55,302 bases of DNA from Planctomycetota bacterium (GTDB lineage: Bacteria > Planctomycetota > Phycisphaerae > WQYP01): NCBI GenBank assembly GCA_021810145.1, contig JAJZJL010000011.1, positions 1-55,302 on the forward strand. Reading direction: 5' to 3'. Position 1 is the first letter of the stretch. Each line of letters opens with the position of its first letter. The position numbers and the translations under genes are program-made. Below the pieces are notes generated by a model that saw nothing but the letters and a program-made list of their open reading frames with translations, had not been told where the DNA came from and did not search any database. Shown in pieces: positions 25,658 to 34,949 of this stretch.

Positions 25658-26082
25658 TGGACCAATCCTTCTTGCTGCAGCCACTTGCACGCTGGCCCCG
25701 GCCGCAACTCCATTTTAATGATTTTACCCCCCGGCTCGGTGGAATGCGAATCAAATCCACGGTTCCTGTAGAATTGGATTGTCCGTTCCATCGGCGTTGC
25801 CCTGAGCACAACACGGCCGCCCAAACCACGAATATAGCTGTCCGCTACCGCTCGCAGCAGCAGCGCAGAGCCAACACCCCGATATCCGAGATTTCCAGGG
25901 ACCAAGCCACGGCTCGACGGCGCAGCAGCCAATAGCATGACCTCATTGGCTGGATCCGTGGGGTTAAAAAATGATGTTGCACCAGTCCGATAAAGCATGG
26001 CGCCGCAAACCTCTTCGGCACCATCAATTTTCACCCCAATGCAAATAAAATCCTGGCTCTCGGCCGCTTTTGCGGCAACCAT
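25654..26082 (-). CDS. GNAT-family N-acetyltransferase
   Basis: A 142-residue protein with the acetyl-CoA binding segment LGYRGVGSALLLRAVADSYI and the later RTIQFYRNRGFDSHS, matching the GNAT fold. The sequence just before the ATG at 26082 (PEDRHWPWA) also looks protein-like but is cut by an in-frame TAA with no start codon, so the gene may be slightly truncated or the start is correct. It is the first gene of a three-gene operon with a small protein and an ImmA/IrrE peptidase. GNAT proteins occur as toxins or modifying enzymes in such operons; the substrate is unknown. Confidence 0.75.
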   Translation of the reverse strand: MVAAKAAESQDFICIGVKIDGAEEVCGAMLYRTGATSFFNPTDPANEVMLLAAAPSSRGLVPGNLGYRGVGSALLLRAVADSYIRGLGGRVVLRATPMERTIQFYRNRGFDSHSTEPGGKIIKMELRPGPACKWLQQEGLVQ

Positions 26083-26627
26083 CGCCCACGGCCAATGCCT
26101 ATCTTCAGGGAGATTTTACTGTGATATCGTGTCAAGATGATTCCACCAGACGCAGTCAATGCAGGCGCGTGCCAGCCTGGGCGTCAATTCAATTATTTTC
26201 GCCCGTACCGTTCTTTCAGACGAGACGTCCAGCAGCGTGATAATATCTGGTAACAACGCCATGCGTTCGCCTGTTGACTACTCCAGCAGGCTGCGGAGTA
26301 TCGTCGGCCACCCCCAAAACGTCAACACCTTTCGGCCGCCAACTCCGCAACCATCAACAGCGGCATAAGAAATGATCGACCTGTTGGTGGCAAGCGGCTT
26401 TGAAAACCAGTGTTTCGCGAACTCAAGCCCATAAAAATTCAGAGGCGTAATCCTGCAAAGATGCACATAAAACAGGAACCCGATATGCGTTGCTGTTTCG
26501 AATACTGACTTTGGCGATATCGCAGGAGTTGCCGCAGAATCGATCTTTCAGAGAACTATTGCATCTCCGGCGCACGCCGGGGTGTCATAAACGATTTGGG
26601 ACAATCAAAGTTTGCCAGATTTGATCG
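26083..26627. other. Intergenic region, no gene supported
   Basis: About 545 bases between the GNAT gene and the secreted hydrolase, both minus strand. A minus-strand frame at 26278-26466 (62 codons) reads plausibly but has no recognisable motif and no ribosome site. No repeats or terminators were seen. Confidence 0.4.
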
Positions 26628-27923
26628 TCAGCGGTTGTTGTCTTGCTGATGCCATGGAATCACATATTGCGGCCCCGTGGATATGCGGATGTTCAGACCT
26701 GTTGGACCGGCCTGAACGCGCATCTGCCTTGTGCCCAGATCATTAACCAGACGATATGCACCCGGGGGAACCGGCAGGATTGCATGGCTCATCCCCGGCT
26801 TGGATTTTACCGTGCTCCATATTACCCACCTCCGCCGATGGCCATTCGCAAAGGCCAGCAGATACTCGTTGGGTACCGGCAACTTCAGCCGCTTATCAAA
26901 ATGAAAACCCTGAAGCAATCGGCATAATGTGTGACAGGCAAGATACGCCTGCTTGGGTTTATAAACCTGAGGGTGTCCCGGGTAATAACCATAATGGACC
27001 AGACCGAAATTGCTCTCCCGTGCTCTCGGATTCGGGCCGTCGTCATGCCAGTCATAATACATGGAAATCGGAATATGCTGATACAAATTAATCAGAAGCT
27101 CGCGCACCGCATACCGCGCCTGCCGCCCGGGATGACCGGGATACCACGCACTGCTGTAACCCCACTCTCCGGATAACACCGGAATATGCCGCCCCGCCGG
27201 TTCATAGCGCGAGATCAGCCGGCGTATGGCCGCATAGTGCGGGATAACGCCCTCCGGCCCGACGTTGGACCGGTTGTAACCGATGTAAGGGTGCACGCTG
27301 ACCGCGTTCCAGTAACGCAGCACGCCGGCTTTGAAACAAGTCTTCAAAAAGCCAAGATTAAGGACCCCGGAGAGAGCCGGCCCTACATAGATTGCACGCG
27401 GGTTGACACGGCGAATGGCCCTGCCGACCGCCACGGCCAGTTGTGCATAGGCCCTGGCATCCGGCCTTGGCTTCCAGAAGCCTCCATTGGGTTCGTTCCA
27501 GAGTTCCCAGATCACACCCTGACCTTTGAAGTGCCGTACCGCCGCGGCCACCCATCGGCAAAACGCCCGGCGTGCCGCGGGGCTCGTGGGAGGAAGCATA
27601 TGGTTATAAAGCGGATTGCCGTAATCCAAAATCAGATAAGCTCTGATATGATATGCTTTCAACCGCCTCAGCAGATGATCATACGCTCCAAACGTATAAA
27701 TTCCCTTGTGTTTTTCCGTATCCGCCCAGAGAAAATCCATGCGGACCCATTTGAATCCCGCCGCCGCGAGCATGCGCATTTCGCCGGGGCGCGGCGAAGT
27801 AAAGTGAATATTCACACCGAGGCCGGCGGGAATGACCGGACCTGGAATCGTACCGGCGTTTACACTCGGCACGGCGAGGAACATCAAACAGCTATAGAGA
27901 ATAATAAATCGGAAAAGGCCCAT
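26628..27923 (-). CDS. Secreted clan GH-A glycoside hydrolase
   Basis: A 431-residue protein with an N-terminal signal peptide (IILYSCLMFLAVPSVNA). The TIM-barrel pattern is clear: LAAAGFKWVRMDFLWADTE, then GVIWELWNEPNGGFW with the acid/base Glu of the NEP motif, VSVHPYIGYN, and PVLSGEWGYSS with the nucleophile Glu. This is the arrangement of GH5/GH39-like enzymes that cleave beta-linked polysaccharides or xylosides; the exact family cannot be fixed by eye. A C-terminal beta domain (from about residue 350) follows. It is monocistronic as far as can be seen. Confidence 0.85.
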   Translation of the reverse strand: MGLFRFIILYSCLMFLAVPSVNAGTIPGPVIPAGLGVNIHFTSPRPGEMRMLAAAGFKWVRMDFLWADTEKHKGIYTFGAYDHLLRRLKAYHIRAYLILDYGNPLYNHMLPPTSPAARRAFCRWVAAAVRHFKGQGVIWELWNEPNGGFWKPRPDARAYAQLAVAVGRAIRRVNPRAIYVGPALSGVLNLGFLKTCFKAGVLRYWNAVSVHPYIGYNRSNVGPEGVIPHYAAIRRLISRYEPAGRHIPVLSGEWGYSSAWYPGHPGRQARYAVRELLINLYQHIPISMYYDWHDDGPNPRARESNFGLVHYGYYPGHPQVYKPKQAYLACHTLCRLLQGFHFDKRLKLPVPNEYLLAFANGHRRRWVIWSTVKSKPGMSHAILPVPPGAYRLVNDLGTRQMRVQAGPTGLNIRISTGPQYVIPWHQQDNNR

Positions 27924-28664
27924 GGCATCTCCAAATCCGGTGACGGCCGATGTAACGCTCTACCCCGGCCAGACATTGAAATGAATTGCCCGGGGACGTC
28001 CGCCTGCGGATGTTTATCATGATACTTCATGGAACCGCTGTCAAATAACGTCAATGGAGCCAATCACGTGGATCACGTGGCGGGTTTTTGCCGCCATAGC
28101 GGCCTGTTATTTCCATCTGTACAGCGGAAATGGATTCTCAGGTGCTCAACTGAAGAACAATTCCGTGGGCGCTTTGGAATTTATTATGCGCCCGTCGGCA
28201 AGCAGTCGCCTACCGCGGTACACCGGAAGCTTTTGGGATTTCTCACAAACGCTCACGTGGGCGGTGAATCCCGTAATTGGAAAGTTTCCGTTGGTAAGCG
28301 TATCATTTCTTAGTAGGTCGCTTGCCGCAGCAAGGAAGACTCCGCGAAGTTGCAGCAGCGATCGATCAGACCGGGCGACCAGCTAAAGGCCGGACTGCGG
28401 ATGGCCGATAAGGTGACTGTTTGAGCCTAAAAGTTCCGAGAAGTCTGGTGCCTTTATTTCGGCGGTTGCAATGGCCACAATCGGCCCTACGCGAGCGGAG
28501 GAGCGGCAGTCGATCCGAGCGGACGGCAAATGGCCAAATAAGAACTTTGCACTCCCACCCGCAGTACGTAGCGGTGCGGAAGCTCCGCGTTGGCCAGTTG
28601 CCAGATACACGTTTATAAGCGATTATCTCCGCGTGTTATTAAGTGTCAGAGAGGTAAGGAACCG
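27924..28664. other. Intergenic region upstream of the IetAS-like pair
   Basis: About 740 bases between divergent genes. It contains a tandem nine-base direct repeat ATCACGTGG at 28063-28071 and 28072-28080 that includes the palindrome CACGTG and might be a regulator site. Frames at 28029-28313 and 28054-28386 lack domains and ribosome sites. The right end carries AGAGGTAAGGA, the ribosome site of the AAA ATPase gene. Confidence 0.4.
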
Positions 28665-29672
28665 ATGAACGCCGATATACTCAAACGGATTGTGCGTGCC
28701 ATTGCCGACGGTTCCCAAGGCGACCTTGACCAACTCGCCCGTAAAATCGTTGACGCCGAACGCCAAACCGGACACGGAAAGCTCGCCGACCAGCTGCAAG
28801 CGATCCTTAGCCACCCGCGCAGACGCAAGCCCGCTACCCCGGCTGCCATCGGCGACGGCCGCGGCCTCAAGGAACTCCCGCTCAGCCGACGGCATGGCGA
28901 GTCCCTCGCCGAGATCATCCCGCGAGAATCGCTGGAGCATTACATGGTGCTTCCTCCCGACACCGAGGCCCGATTCGCTCGCATTGAATGCGAGTTCGCG
29001 GCCAGGGAGCGGCTCGGCGTCTATGGCTTACGTCCCCGCAAGACCATCTTGTTGTATGGACCACCAGGATGCGGCAAGTCATTGGGGGCCAAACGACTGG
29101 CATGGAATACTGGCCTCCCACTGATGAAAGTGCGGTTTGACACCTTGATTTCATCGTACTTCGGCGAATCGGCCGCGAATTTGCGGTCCGTTTTCACCGC
29201 CGCGAAAGAGCACACGTATGTACTGCTGATTGACGAATGCGACTTCATCGCTCGTTCACGGCTCAACACCAAGGACATCGGGGAAGCATCCCGCATCGTT
29301 AATTCCCTGCTGCAATTGATGGAGGAATATGACGCCCCCGGCTTACTTGTCGCAACCACCAACGTCGAATCCTCCCTGGACCCGGCCATCTTCCGCCGTT
29401 TCGATGATGTTTTTCACGTCCCGTTGCCAGGGCCGACAGAAGTCGAGAAACTTTTACGCACGACGCTTTCGGCTGTGCAAGTGGCGGAACCACTCAATTG
29501 GACAATGCTGGTCGAGCAGCTAACGGGTGCATCGGCTGCGATGGTCGTTAAAGCCGCTCAAGATGCAGCCAAAGCGGCCGTACTCCACGGCCCCAAGATA
29601 ATCACGGAAGACCTATTGCGGCAGGCGATTATTGAACAGCGAAGGCACGATGAACAGCCGAGGGGAGTCTAG
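28665..29672 (+). CDS. ietA: AAA ATPase of IetAS-type defence pair
   Basis: A 335-residue AAA ATPase. Walker A GPPGCGKS is at about residues 132-139, Walker B VLLIDECDF at about 186-194, then sensor-1 LLVATTNVESSLDPAIFRRFDD with the arginine finger region. A helical N-terminal region (residues 1-100, IVRAIADGSQGDLDQLARKI) probably binds a partner. The ATG at 28665 has AGAGGTAAGGA upstream and is better than an earlier in-frame start at 28590. Immediately downstream lies a subtilisin-like protease; this ATPase-plus-S8 protease pair is the composition of IetA/IetS, first described on the Agrobacterium Ti plasmid and later reported as anti-phage. The ATPase likely regulates or feeds the protease. 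Confidence 0.85.
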   Translation: MNADILKRIVRAIADGSQGDLDQLARKIVDAERQTGHGKLADQLQAILSHPRRRKPATPAAIGDGRGLKELPLSRRHGESLAEIIPRESLEHYMVLPPDTEARFARIECEFAARERLGVYGLRPRKTILLYGPPGCGKSLGAKRLAWNTGLPLMKVRFDTLISSYFGESAANLRSVFTAAKEHTYVLLIDECDFIARSRLNTKDIGEASRIVNSLLQLMEEYDAPGLLVATTNVESSLDPAIFRRFDDVFHVPLPGPTEVEKLLRTTLSAVQVAEPLNWTMLVEQLTGASAAMVVKAAQDAAKAAVLHGPKIITEDLLRQAIIEQRRHDEQPRGV

Positions 29673-29675
29673 CCA

Positions 29676-32354
29676 ATGCCTGGCGCGCACAATTTTGAGC
29701 ATCTTCTTTTGCTCCTACGTTATCAGGGCAGAGCACGTCTCCACGGGGGAAGCGCCACCTCCCCGCAAACCCTAGCAAACAGGAATGCGCGGCAAGCCCA
29801 CAGTGCGGCGCTGCGGGCCGCTGGACAATCGTTAACGGGCAACTGGCAGGTGCGGAAGGCACAACGACGGGGCCAGAACCTTCCCGTTATTCCCGAAGGC
29901 ATCCCGATCCTTCTTCAGGTTGATCCGAGCCTCGATCTTGATGTCTTACGTGACATGTACGACTTTGAGCTTGTCGCGGAGCAAGAAGAAGGCTACGTCA
30001 TCGTAGCGTCGGAGGATATCCAACTCGGCCCGTTCCTCCAGATGGTTCAGGGATTTGCCGTTCAGGTTCGTGGTTCCGCAACCGTGGCGCAAGTACATAG
30101 GCTCTTTGACGACCCGAACCAGACGGATCGCCTTCGTCGCATCCTCTCCGAACGGCTCTTTAATACCTGGCCGACCATTGACGACAATCAAGCTTACGTC
30201 GTTGACATAGGCATCGGTTGCGCGGGCACACAAGAAATCCCGCCCTATCCGAAGAGAGGCAAGCGCGACACGGACGCTGATTGGGCCAACAAGGAAAGCG
30301 TATGGTCGCAGACCCGTGCCCAGGCGTATGACGCTTGGGAGCAAATCAGGATCAGCCGAGAGAATGGGGTTAAGGCGTTTGCCGAGTTCTACCACGCGGA
30401 AATCATGCACATCATTGACGGCCAGCCTTATGACGCTGCCGTCTTGTCCGATAGCTTCACGATCCGCATCAAGATCAACGGGAAGGGCCTCAAGGATTTC
30501 ATCCTCAATTACGCATACATCTTTGAGGTTGTGGAACCGGAAGATATTGTGCTCCCCCAGCGTGCTGGAGAAGCAGGCGCTCAACCCGCACAAATGGCAG
30601 CACCAACACCCCCGGACGCAAATGCGCCAGCGGTTTGCGTGATCGACAGCGGGATTCAAGAGGGGCACGTTCTATTGCAGCCCGCCATCGACCATGCTAC
30701 CTCACACTGTTTCCTGCCGGGCAAAACGGCCAACGATATTGGCGACTTTGTCTCCCCAGCGGGCCACGGGACACGGATAGCAGGTGCCGTTCTATACGGA
30801 GAAACGGTAGCGAAGGACGGTGCGCCACAGCTTCCCTTCTGGATTCAAAATGCCCGTGTCCTTGACGAGCATAATCGCATGCCCGTTGAATTGTTCCCGC
30901 CAGCAGCGGTTCGCGCCGCTGTTGAGCGTTTTCATCACGGGCCGCGTCACACGCGCATTTTCAACCATTCCATTAACGCCGACGGCTATTCCCGGACCCG
31001 CTATATGTCCTCATGGGCGGCGGAAATCGACTCGCTTTGTGCCGCGTATGACCTGCTGGTGATACAGAGTACTGGTAACCTTCAAGTGACCGGCACGCCT
31101 CCCTATTTGGGGTTCAAGGATCACCTTGCCGCTGGACGCACTTACCCCGCGTATTTATCCGAACCCTCATCCCGCATCGCCAATCCGGGTCAGAGTTTGC
31201 AGGCCCTTACGGTAGGTTCGGTTGCTTACGGGTCGTTGGAAAACGGAGGTTGGCAGACCTTCGCCAAAGCACCGGGGCACCCGTCTGCGTTTTCACGTTC
31301 CGGCCTTGCCATCTGGAGCATCATCAAACCAGAAGTTGTCGAGTACGGTGGTGACGCCATCCATTCAGGTGCCCCCAACCCGGATATCCAAATCGGCGGC
31401 CGCATTCCGGCGGCTTGTCCTGAGTTAGTCCGTTCCACCATGTTCCCGCCGGGTCCCGCGCATGACCGCGACCAGGCTGGCACATCCTTCGCCGCTCCCA
31501 AAGTCACGCGTATTGCCGCCCAGTTACAACGATTGTTTCCCGACGAACCCGCATTGCTGTATCGCGCCCTGGTGGTTCAGTCCGCCCGCTGGCCGACTTG
31601 GGCCGAATCAATACTTGCCGAGCTTCGCTCCCCGAATATCCGACAGAACCCCGCACTGAGGGAGCAGCGGCTTGAAGAGGCTACCCGCGTCATTCACTGC
31701 ATCGGCTACGGCCTGCCCGACGAAACCCGCGCCACGGTCAATGACGACCATCGCACGACCCTCATTACCAGCGGTGAATCGTCAATCCGGGCACGCGAGT
31801 GCCACATCTACCAGGTACCGATACCAGCGGAAATGCGGCGTCAAGCCGATGAATACGATATCCGCATCGACATTACGTTGTCTTATGTGGCCAAACCTCG
31901 AAGAACGCGCCGCCATCTGCGGCGGTATCTTTCCACATGGGTTGATTGGAAGACCAGCAAGTTAGGAGAAAGTCTCAATAATTTTCGGGTAAGGGCGATG
32001 AAAGAGGAAGAGGATGCCGACGCTGCTGCCGCCGGAGCAACCCTTCCGTGGACCCTTCACGAAAAATCACGGGATGGCCTCATCCACGATACCAAACGCA
32101 ACTCCGGCACAGTTCAAAAGGACTGGGCCATTGTGAAGTCTAATACTCTCCCAGACCATTTTTGTATCGCGGTTGTTGGACATCAGGGCTGGAGCCACGA
32201 TCCTGATTCCACGGCCCGTTACGCGATGGCCGTCACCTTTGAGATTCTCGGCAAGGAGATTGCGATCTACGATCCGCTCCGCGTGGCCGTGCAAGAATTG
32301 CAGACGGAGGTCGGGGTCGAGGCGGAAGCGGAAGTGGACGTGAATGTTGAGTGA
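29676..32354 (+). CDS. ietS: Subtilisin-like serine protease of IetAS-type defence pair
   Basis: An 892-residue protein beginning three bases after the ATPase stop. The catalytic triad of the S8 family is complete: Asp324 in VCVIDSGIQ, His364 in AGHGTRIAG, and Ser604 in GTSFAAPK. About 310 residues precede the protease domain (with VPEGIPILLQVDP-type strands reading IPEGIPILLQVDPSLDLD) and about 250 follow, consistent with the large IetS proteins rather than secreted subtilases. There is no signal peptide, so it acts in the cytoplasm, where an unregulated protease would be toxic; the ATPase partner is expected to control it. The C-terminus is rich in Glu and Val (VGVEAEAEVDVNVE). Confidence 0.88.
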   Translation: MPGAHNFEHLLLLLRYQGRARLHGGSATSPQTLANRNARQAHSAALRAAGQSLTGNWQVRKAQRRGQNLPVIPEGIPILLQVDPSLDLDVLRDMYDFELVAEQEEGYVIVASEDIQLGPFLQMVQGFAVQVRGSATVAQVHRLFDDPNQTDRLRRILSERLFNTWPTIDDNQAYVVDIGIGCAGTQEIPPYPKRGKRDTDADWANKESVWSQTRAQAYDAWEQIRISRENGVKAFAEFYHAEIMHIIDGQPYDAAVLSDSFTIRIKINGKGLKDFILNYAYIFEVVEPEDIVLPQRAGEAGAQPAQMAAPTPPDANAPAVCVIDSGIQEGHVLLQPAIDHATSHCFLPGKTANDIGDFVSPAGHGTRIAGAVLYGETVAKDGAPQLPFWIQNARVLDEHNRMPVELFPPAAVRAAVERFHHGPRHTRIFNHSINADGYSRTRYMSSWAAEIDSLCAAYDLLVIQSTGNLQVTGTPPYLGFKDHLAAGRTYPAYLSEPSSRIANPGQSLQALTVGSVAYGSLENGGWQTFAKAPGHPSAFSRSGLAIWSIIKPEVVEYGGDAIHSGAPNPDIQIGGRIPAACPELVRSTMFPPGPAHDRDQAGTSFAAPKVTRIAAQLQRLFPDEPALLYRALVVQSARWPTWAESILAELRSPNIRQNPALREQRLEEATRVIHCIGYGLPDETRATVNDDHRTTLITSGESSIRARECHIYQVPIPAEMRRQADEYDIRIDITLSYVAKPRRTRRHLRRYLSTWVDWKTSKLGESLNNFRVRAMKEEEDADAAAAGATLPWTLHEKSRDGLIHDTKRNSGTVQKDWAIVKSNTLPDHFCIAVVGHQGWSHDPDSTARYAMAVTFEILGKEIAIYDPLRVAVQELQTEVGVEAEAEVDVNVE

Positions 32355-32859
32355 CACCTGCTTTGCGGAGAGGAACCGTGCATTGTCCGGCTCCCGGACA
32401 GTATCAAGCAACCCCGCCTCCAGCGAATCGCGGAAATTCATGTTGCCTGCGCCGTGCGTGGCACCCTCAGTATGCGCTTGCCGATCTCTCAGGCCATTTG
32501 CTTCAGACGCTCATCGCCAACGACCGATTCGGGGGGGAATACCGCACCGGCAATCCTGCATGCGTGCGCAAAAATACACGGGAACATCGCCGGTTTAGGG
32601 CATTCTTGGGCTGACGGACCGTGGGGTTTCTTTAAGCGGAGGCAGGCCAGTTCGCAATGGCCGAATTCGGCTGAGAGTCGCCGCATGCGTGAAACCGCAA
32701 TTCAGCGGTGCTTCAGGACGCCCCGCTACATCGACCGGCTCCGTTCGAGCGTCAGGAAGCGCCTGCTGGTGCGGGCGGCACATGCGCCCGTCGGCAACCT
32801 TTATTGATTTTGTGCGTTATATCCACAGGTCTATTGTTTTTTGTCATGGAGCTGTAACG
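32355..32859. other. Region between ietS-like and membrane glycosyltransferase genes
   Basis: About 500 bases. The frame of the glycosyltransferase is open up to a GTG at 32689, but that added segment (GASGRPATSTGSVRASGSAC) is low-complexity and unlike the protein. No terminator or RNA gene was recognised. Confidence 0.4.
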
Positions 32860-34761
32860 TTGACCGCGCCTGCGCATGCTGACGATATTCAACCGCTGGA
32901 ATGTAATCATGATACGATTTTTCCGGTTGAGCCGGCGCATGCCGGCCGATCCGCTGTGGCGGGGTTGCTGCTGGCGGTTTTTCTGGTTCTTTACGCTTTG
33001 TTTCTGCATGGCTTTTATGAACCCGCGCACCCCGGCGTGGACCAGAACGGCTACATGGTAACCGCGCGGCTCTTGAGTCAACACGGGCGGCTTTATTTCA
33101 AACCGCACAATCCGCTGCAATTTGCCGGCAGAATGATGGTACTTACCCCTGATGGCAAAATTTTTGCCAAATATCCGCCGGGCGTCGGATTGCTCGGTGC
33201 AATCGCCCGCATTATTTATCGCCCGTCGGCGATGTATCTGGTGGATCCCATCTGTACCGTTATGGCCTTATTTTTTGCCTATCTTCTGTTTCGTTCATTG
33301 CTGGATCCTTTTATGGCCATGATCGGTGTGATCTGGCTGGCTCTCAATCCGGTAACGCTGACCTATGCCGACGACGCCAATTCTCACGGTGCGGCCCTTG
33401 GATTTACGGTATTGGGATTCTGGGCGCTGTTAAGCTGGTGGCGCAAAGGCGGATTGTGGCGCGGAATCATTGCGGGATTCGCACTGGGATTCTGTTGCAG
33501 CATCCGATACACCGAATTTCTCTGGTGCCTGCCGCTGCTGGCGGTGGTTGTTCTGGCGGTGCGGGGACAGCAGCGATCCTGGCGGCAGGGTCTAACGGTG
33601 CTGGTTGCGTTTGCCCTGCCGGTGGGAATACTGGCACTTATCAACTGGGCCTCTTTCGGTGCGCCGTGGCGCACCGGCTACTGGTTCTGCAGGGAACAGA
33701 CCGGTTTTGCATGGAATTACTTCATCGGCAATCCAACCGGGATGCCACCGCGGCAGGGCAACTGGCAAACCATGCTGGAACAGATGGAGAATCTTGGCTT
33801 ATTTCTCCTTTTCCCCCTGGCGCTGGCCGGGCTGATTCGATTGTTCTGGACCAGCCGCAAGCTGGCACTGGTTATTGCGCTGTGGGTGGTTCCCAGCGCC
33901 ATGGTTTACCTGTTTTATTACTGGGCGCCGGCCAATGATTTTACTACCGCTTATCTCCGCTTTTTTCTGGATATATTCCCGGCCCTGATTATGGTGGCAT
34001 TATGGCTGCTGGCCCGGGCGGCGGGCCCCAACGCCGCGGCCCGCGCACTGATTGTGGGCTTTCTTACGGTTATCAGCGTTGGGTACAGCGCCTACACCAT
34101 CACACCGCAATTGTTGAACGCAAAAAATGTGAAGCTTCAACTCCTTGCCGCCCGGCAGGAACTGCGGCAACGCCTGAAACCCGGCAGCGTGGTATTTGCC
34201 GATGAGCAGATGTGCAATTATCTCAACAGTGTTGGTGGATACCGGCTTTATTCCGCATCGATCTTTTCACCGCAGGCGTTTGTACAGTTTAACCATGTCG
34301 CGGATCACTCCGGCCCCATGGGATTTCAGAAAGCCCGCGCCGAACAATACGCCCGCCTGCTGGGCCGCAGAACCGCTGATGGCCAATGGCAGGCGCGTCC
34401 GCTGGCGCAAATTCACGGCATAGAATTGCGGCTCATGCGACAGGCCTGGAAGAAGCATCGGAAAGTTGCATTCCTGATTCCCACCAATCAGATCTGGCCG
34501 CTGGTGCCCCATGAACCGGGGGTAAATATCCGCAAAGTCGCGGTGATTAATCCCCTTGCCATGCCCACATGGAACACCACACAATGGATGGGAGGCAATC
34601 GGCTGGCCAATCCGCGGCTGGCGCAGCGTTTACAGCAGATTCGCCTGAATTTGCAACGCCGCAGTCAACGATCGCTGCTGGTGTTATCGCGCCAGAAGCA
34701 TCCGCGCACCGGTGCCCAGGCAATGCGGACCGTCAGTGCCAGGCCGTACTTCATGCGGTAA
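32860..34761 (+). CDS. GT39-like multi-pass membrane glycosyltransferase
   Basis: A large integral membrane protein (633 residues from the TTG at 32860). The first segment (SAVAGLLLAVFLVLYALFLHGF) leads to GVDQNGYMVTARLL, where the D-x-x-x-Y-like loop resembles the acidic catalytic loop of PMT/ArnT-type enzymes, and a KYPPGVGLL motif, also typical of them. About ten further hydrophobic segments follow up to residue 450, then a soluble C-terminal domain. Such enzymes use lipid-linked sugars to glycosylate proteins or lipids on the outer face of the membrane. The TTG has GGAG nine bases upstream; a GTG at 32689 is the longer alternative. Confidence 0.75.
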   Translation: MTAPAHADDIQPLECNHDTIFPVEPAHAGRSAVAGLLLAVFLVLYALFLHGFYEPAHPGVDQNGYMVTARLLSQHGRLYFKPHNPLQFAGRMMVLTPDGKIFAKYPPGVGLLGAIARIIYRPSAMYLVDPICTVMALFFAYLLFRSLLDPFMAMIGVIWLALNPVTLTYADDANSHGAALGFTVLGFWALLSWWRKGGLWRGIIAGFALGFCCSIRYTEFLWCLPLLAVVVLAVRGQQRSWRQGLTVLVAFALPVGILALINWASFGAPWRTGYWFCREQTGFAWNYFIGNPTGMPPRQGNWQTMLEQMENLGLFLLFPLALAGLIRLFWTSRKLALVIALWVVPSAMVYLFYYWAPANDFTTAYLRFFLDIFPALIMVALWLLARAAGPNAAARALIVGFLTVISVGYSAYTITPQLLNAKNVKLQLLAARQELRQRLKPGSVVFADEQMCNYLNSVGGYRLYSASIFSPQAFVQFNHVADHSGPMGFQKARAEQYARLLGRRTADGQWQARPLAQIHGIELRLMRQAWKKHRKVAFLIPTNQIWPLVPHEPGVNIRKVAVINPLAMPTWNTTQWMGGNRLANPRLAQRLQQIRLNLQRRSQRSLLVLSRQKHPRTGAQAMRTVSARPYFMR

Positions 34762-34949
34762 TCACGGCACTATTCCACAGGCCATGGCATCGATTGCCAC
34801 CCCTGCTGATCACGCTTGCCGCCTGGATAGTATTCAAGACATCCCCATTTTTTCATCAGCTTGACTTTGTTAGAAGAACGGCGAAGTAATCGACCGGTTT
34901 TCACCAAGAGGCGGAAGAGATCGGTCGAGGTTTAAGATCCTGGGCGGCG

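Noticed and set aside
28029-28386. Short plus-strand genes upstream of the ATPase
   Set aside because: Two overlapping frames lack ribosome sites and any recognisable domain.
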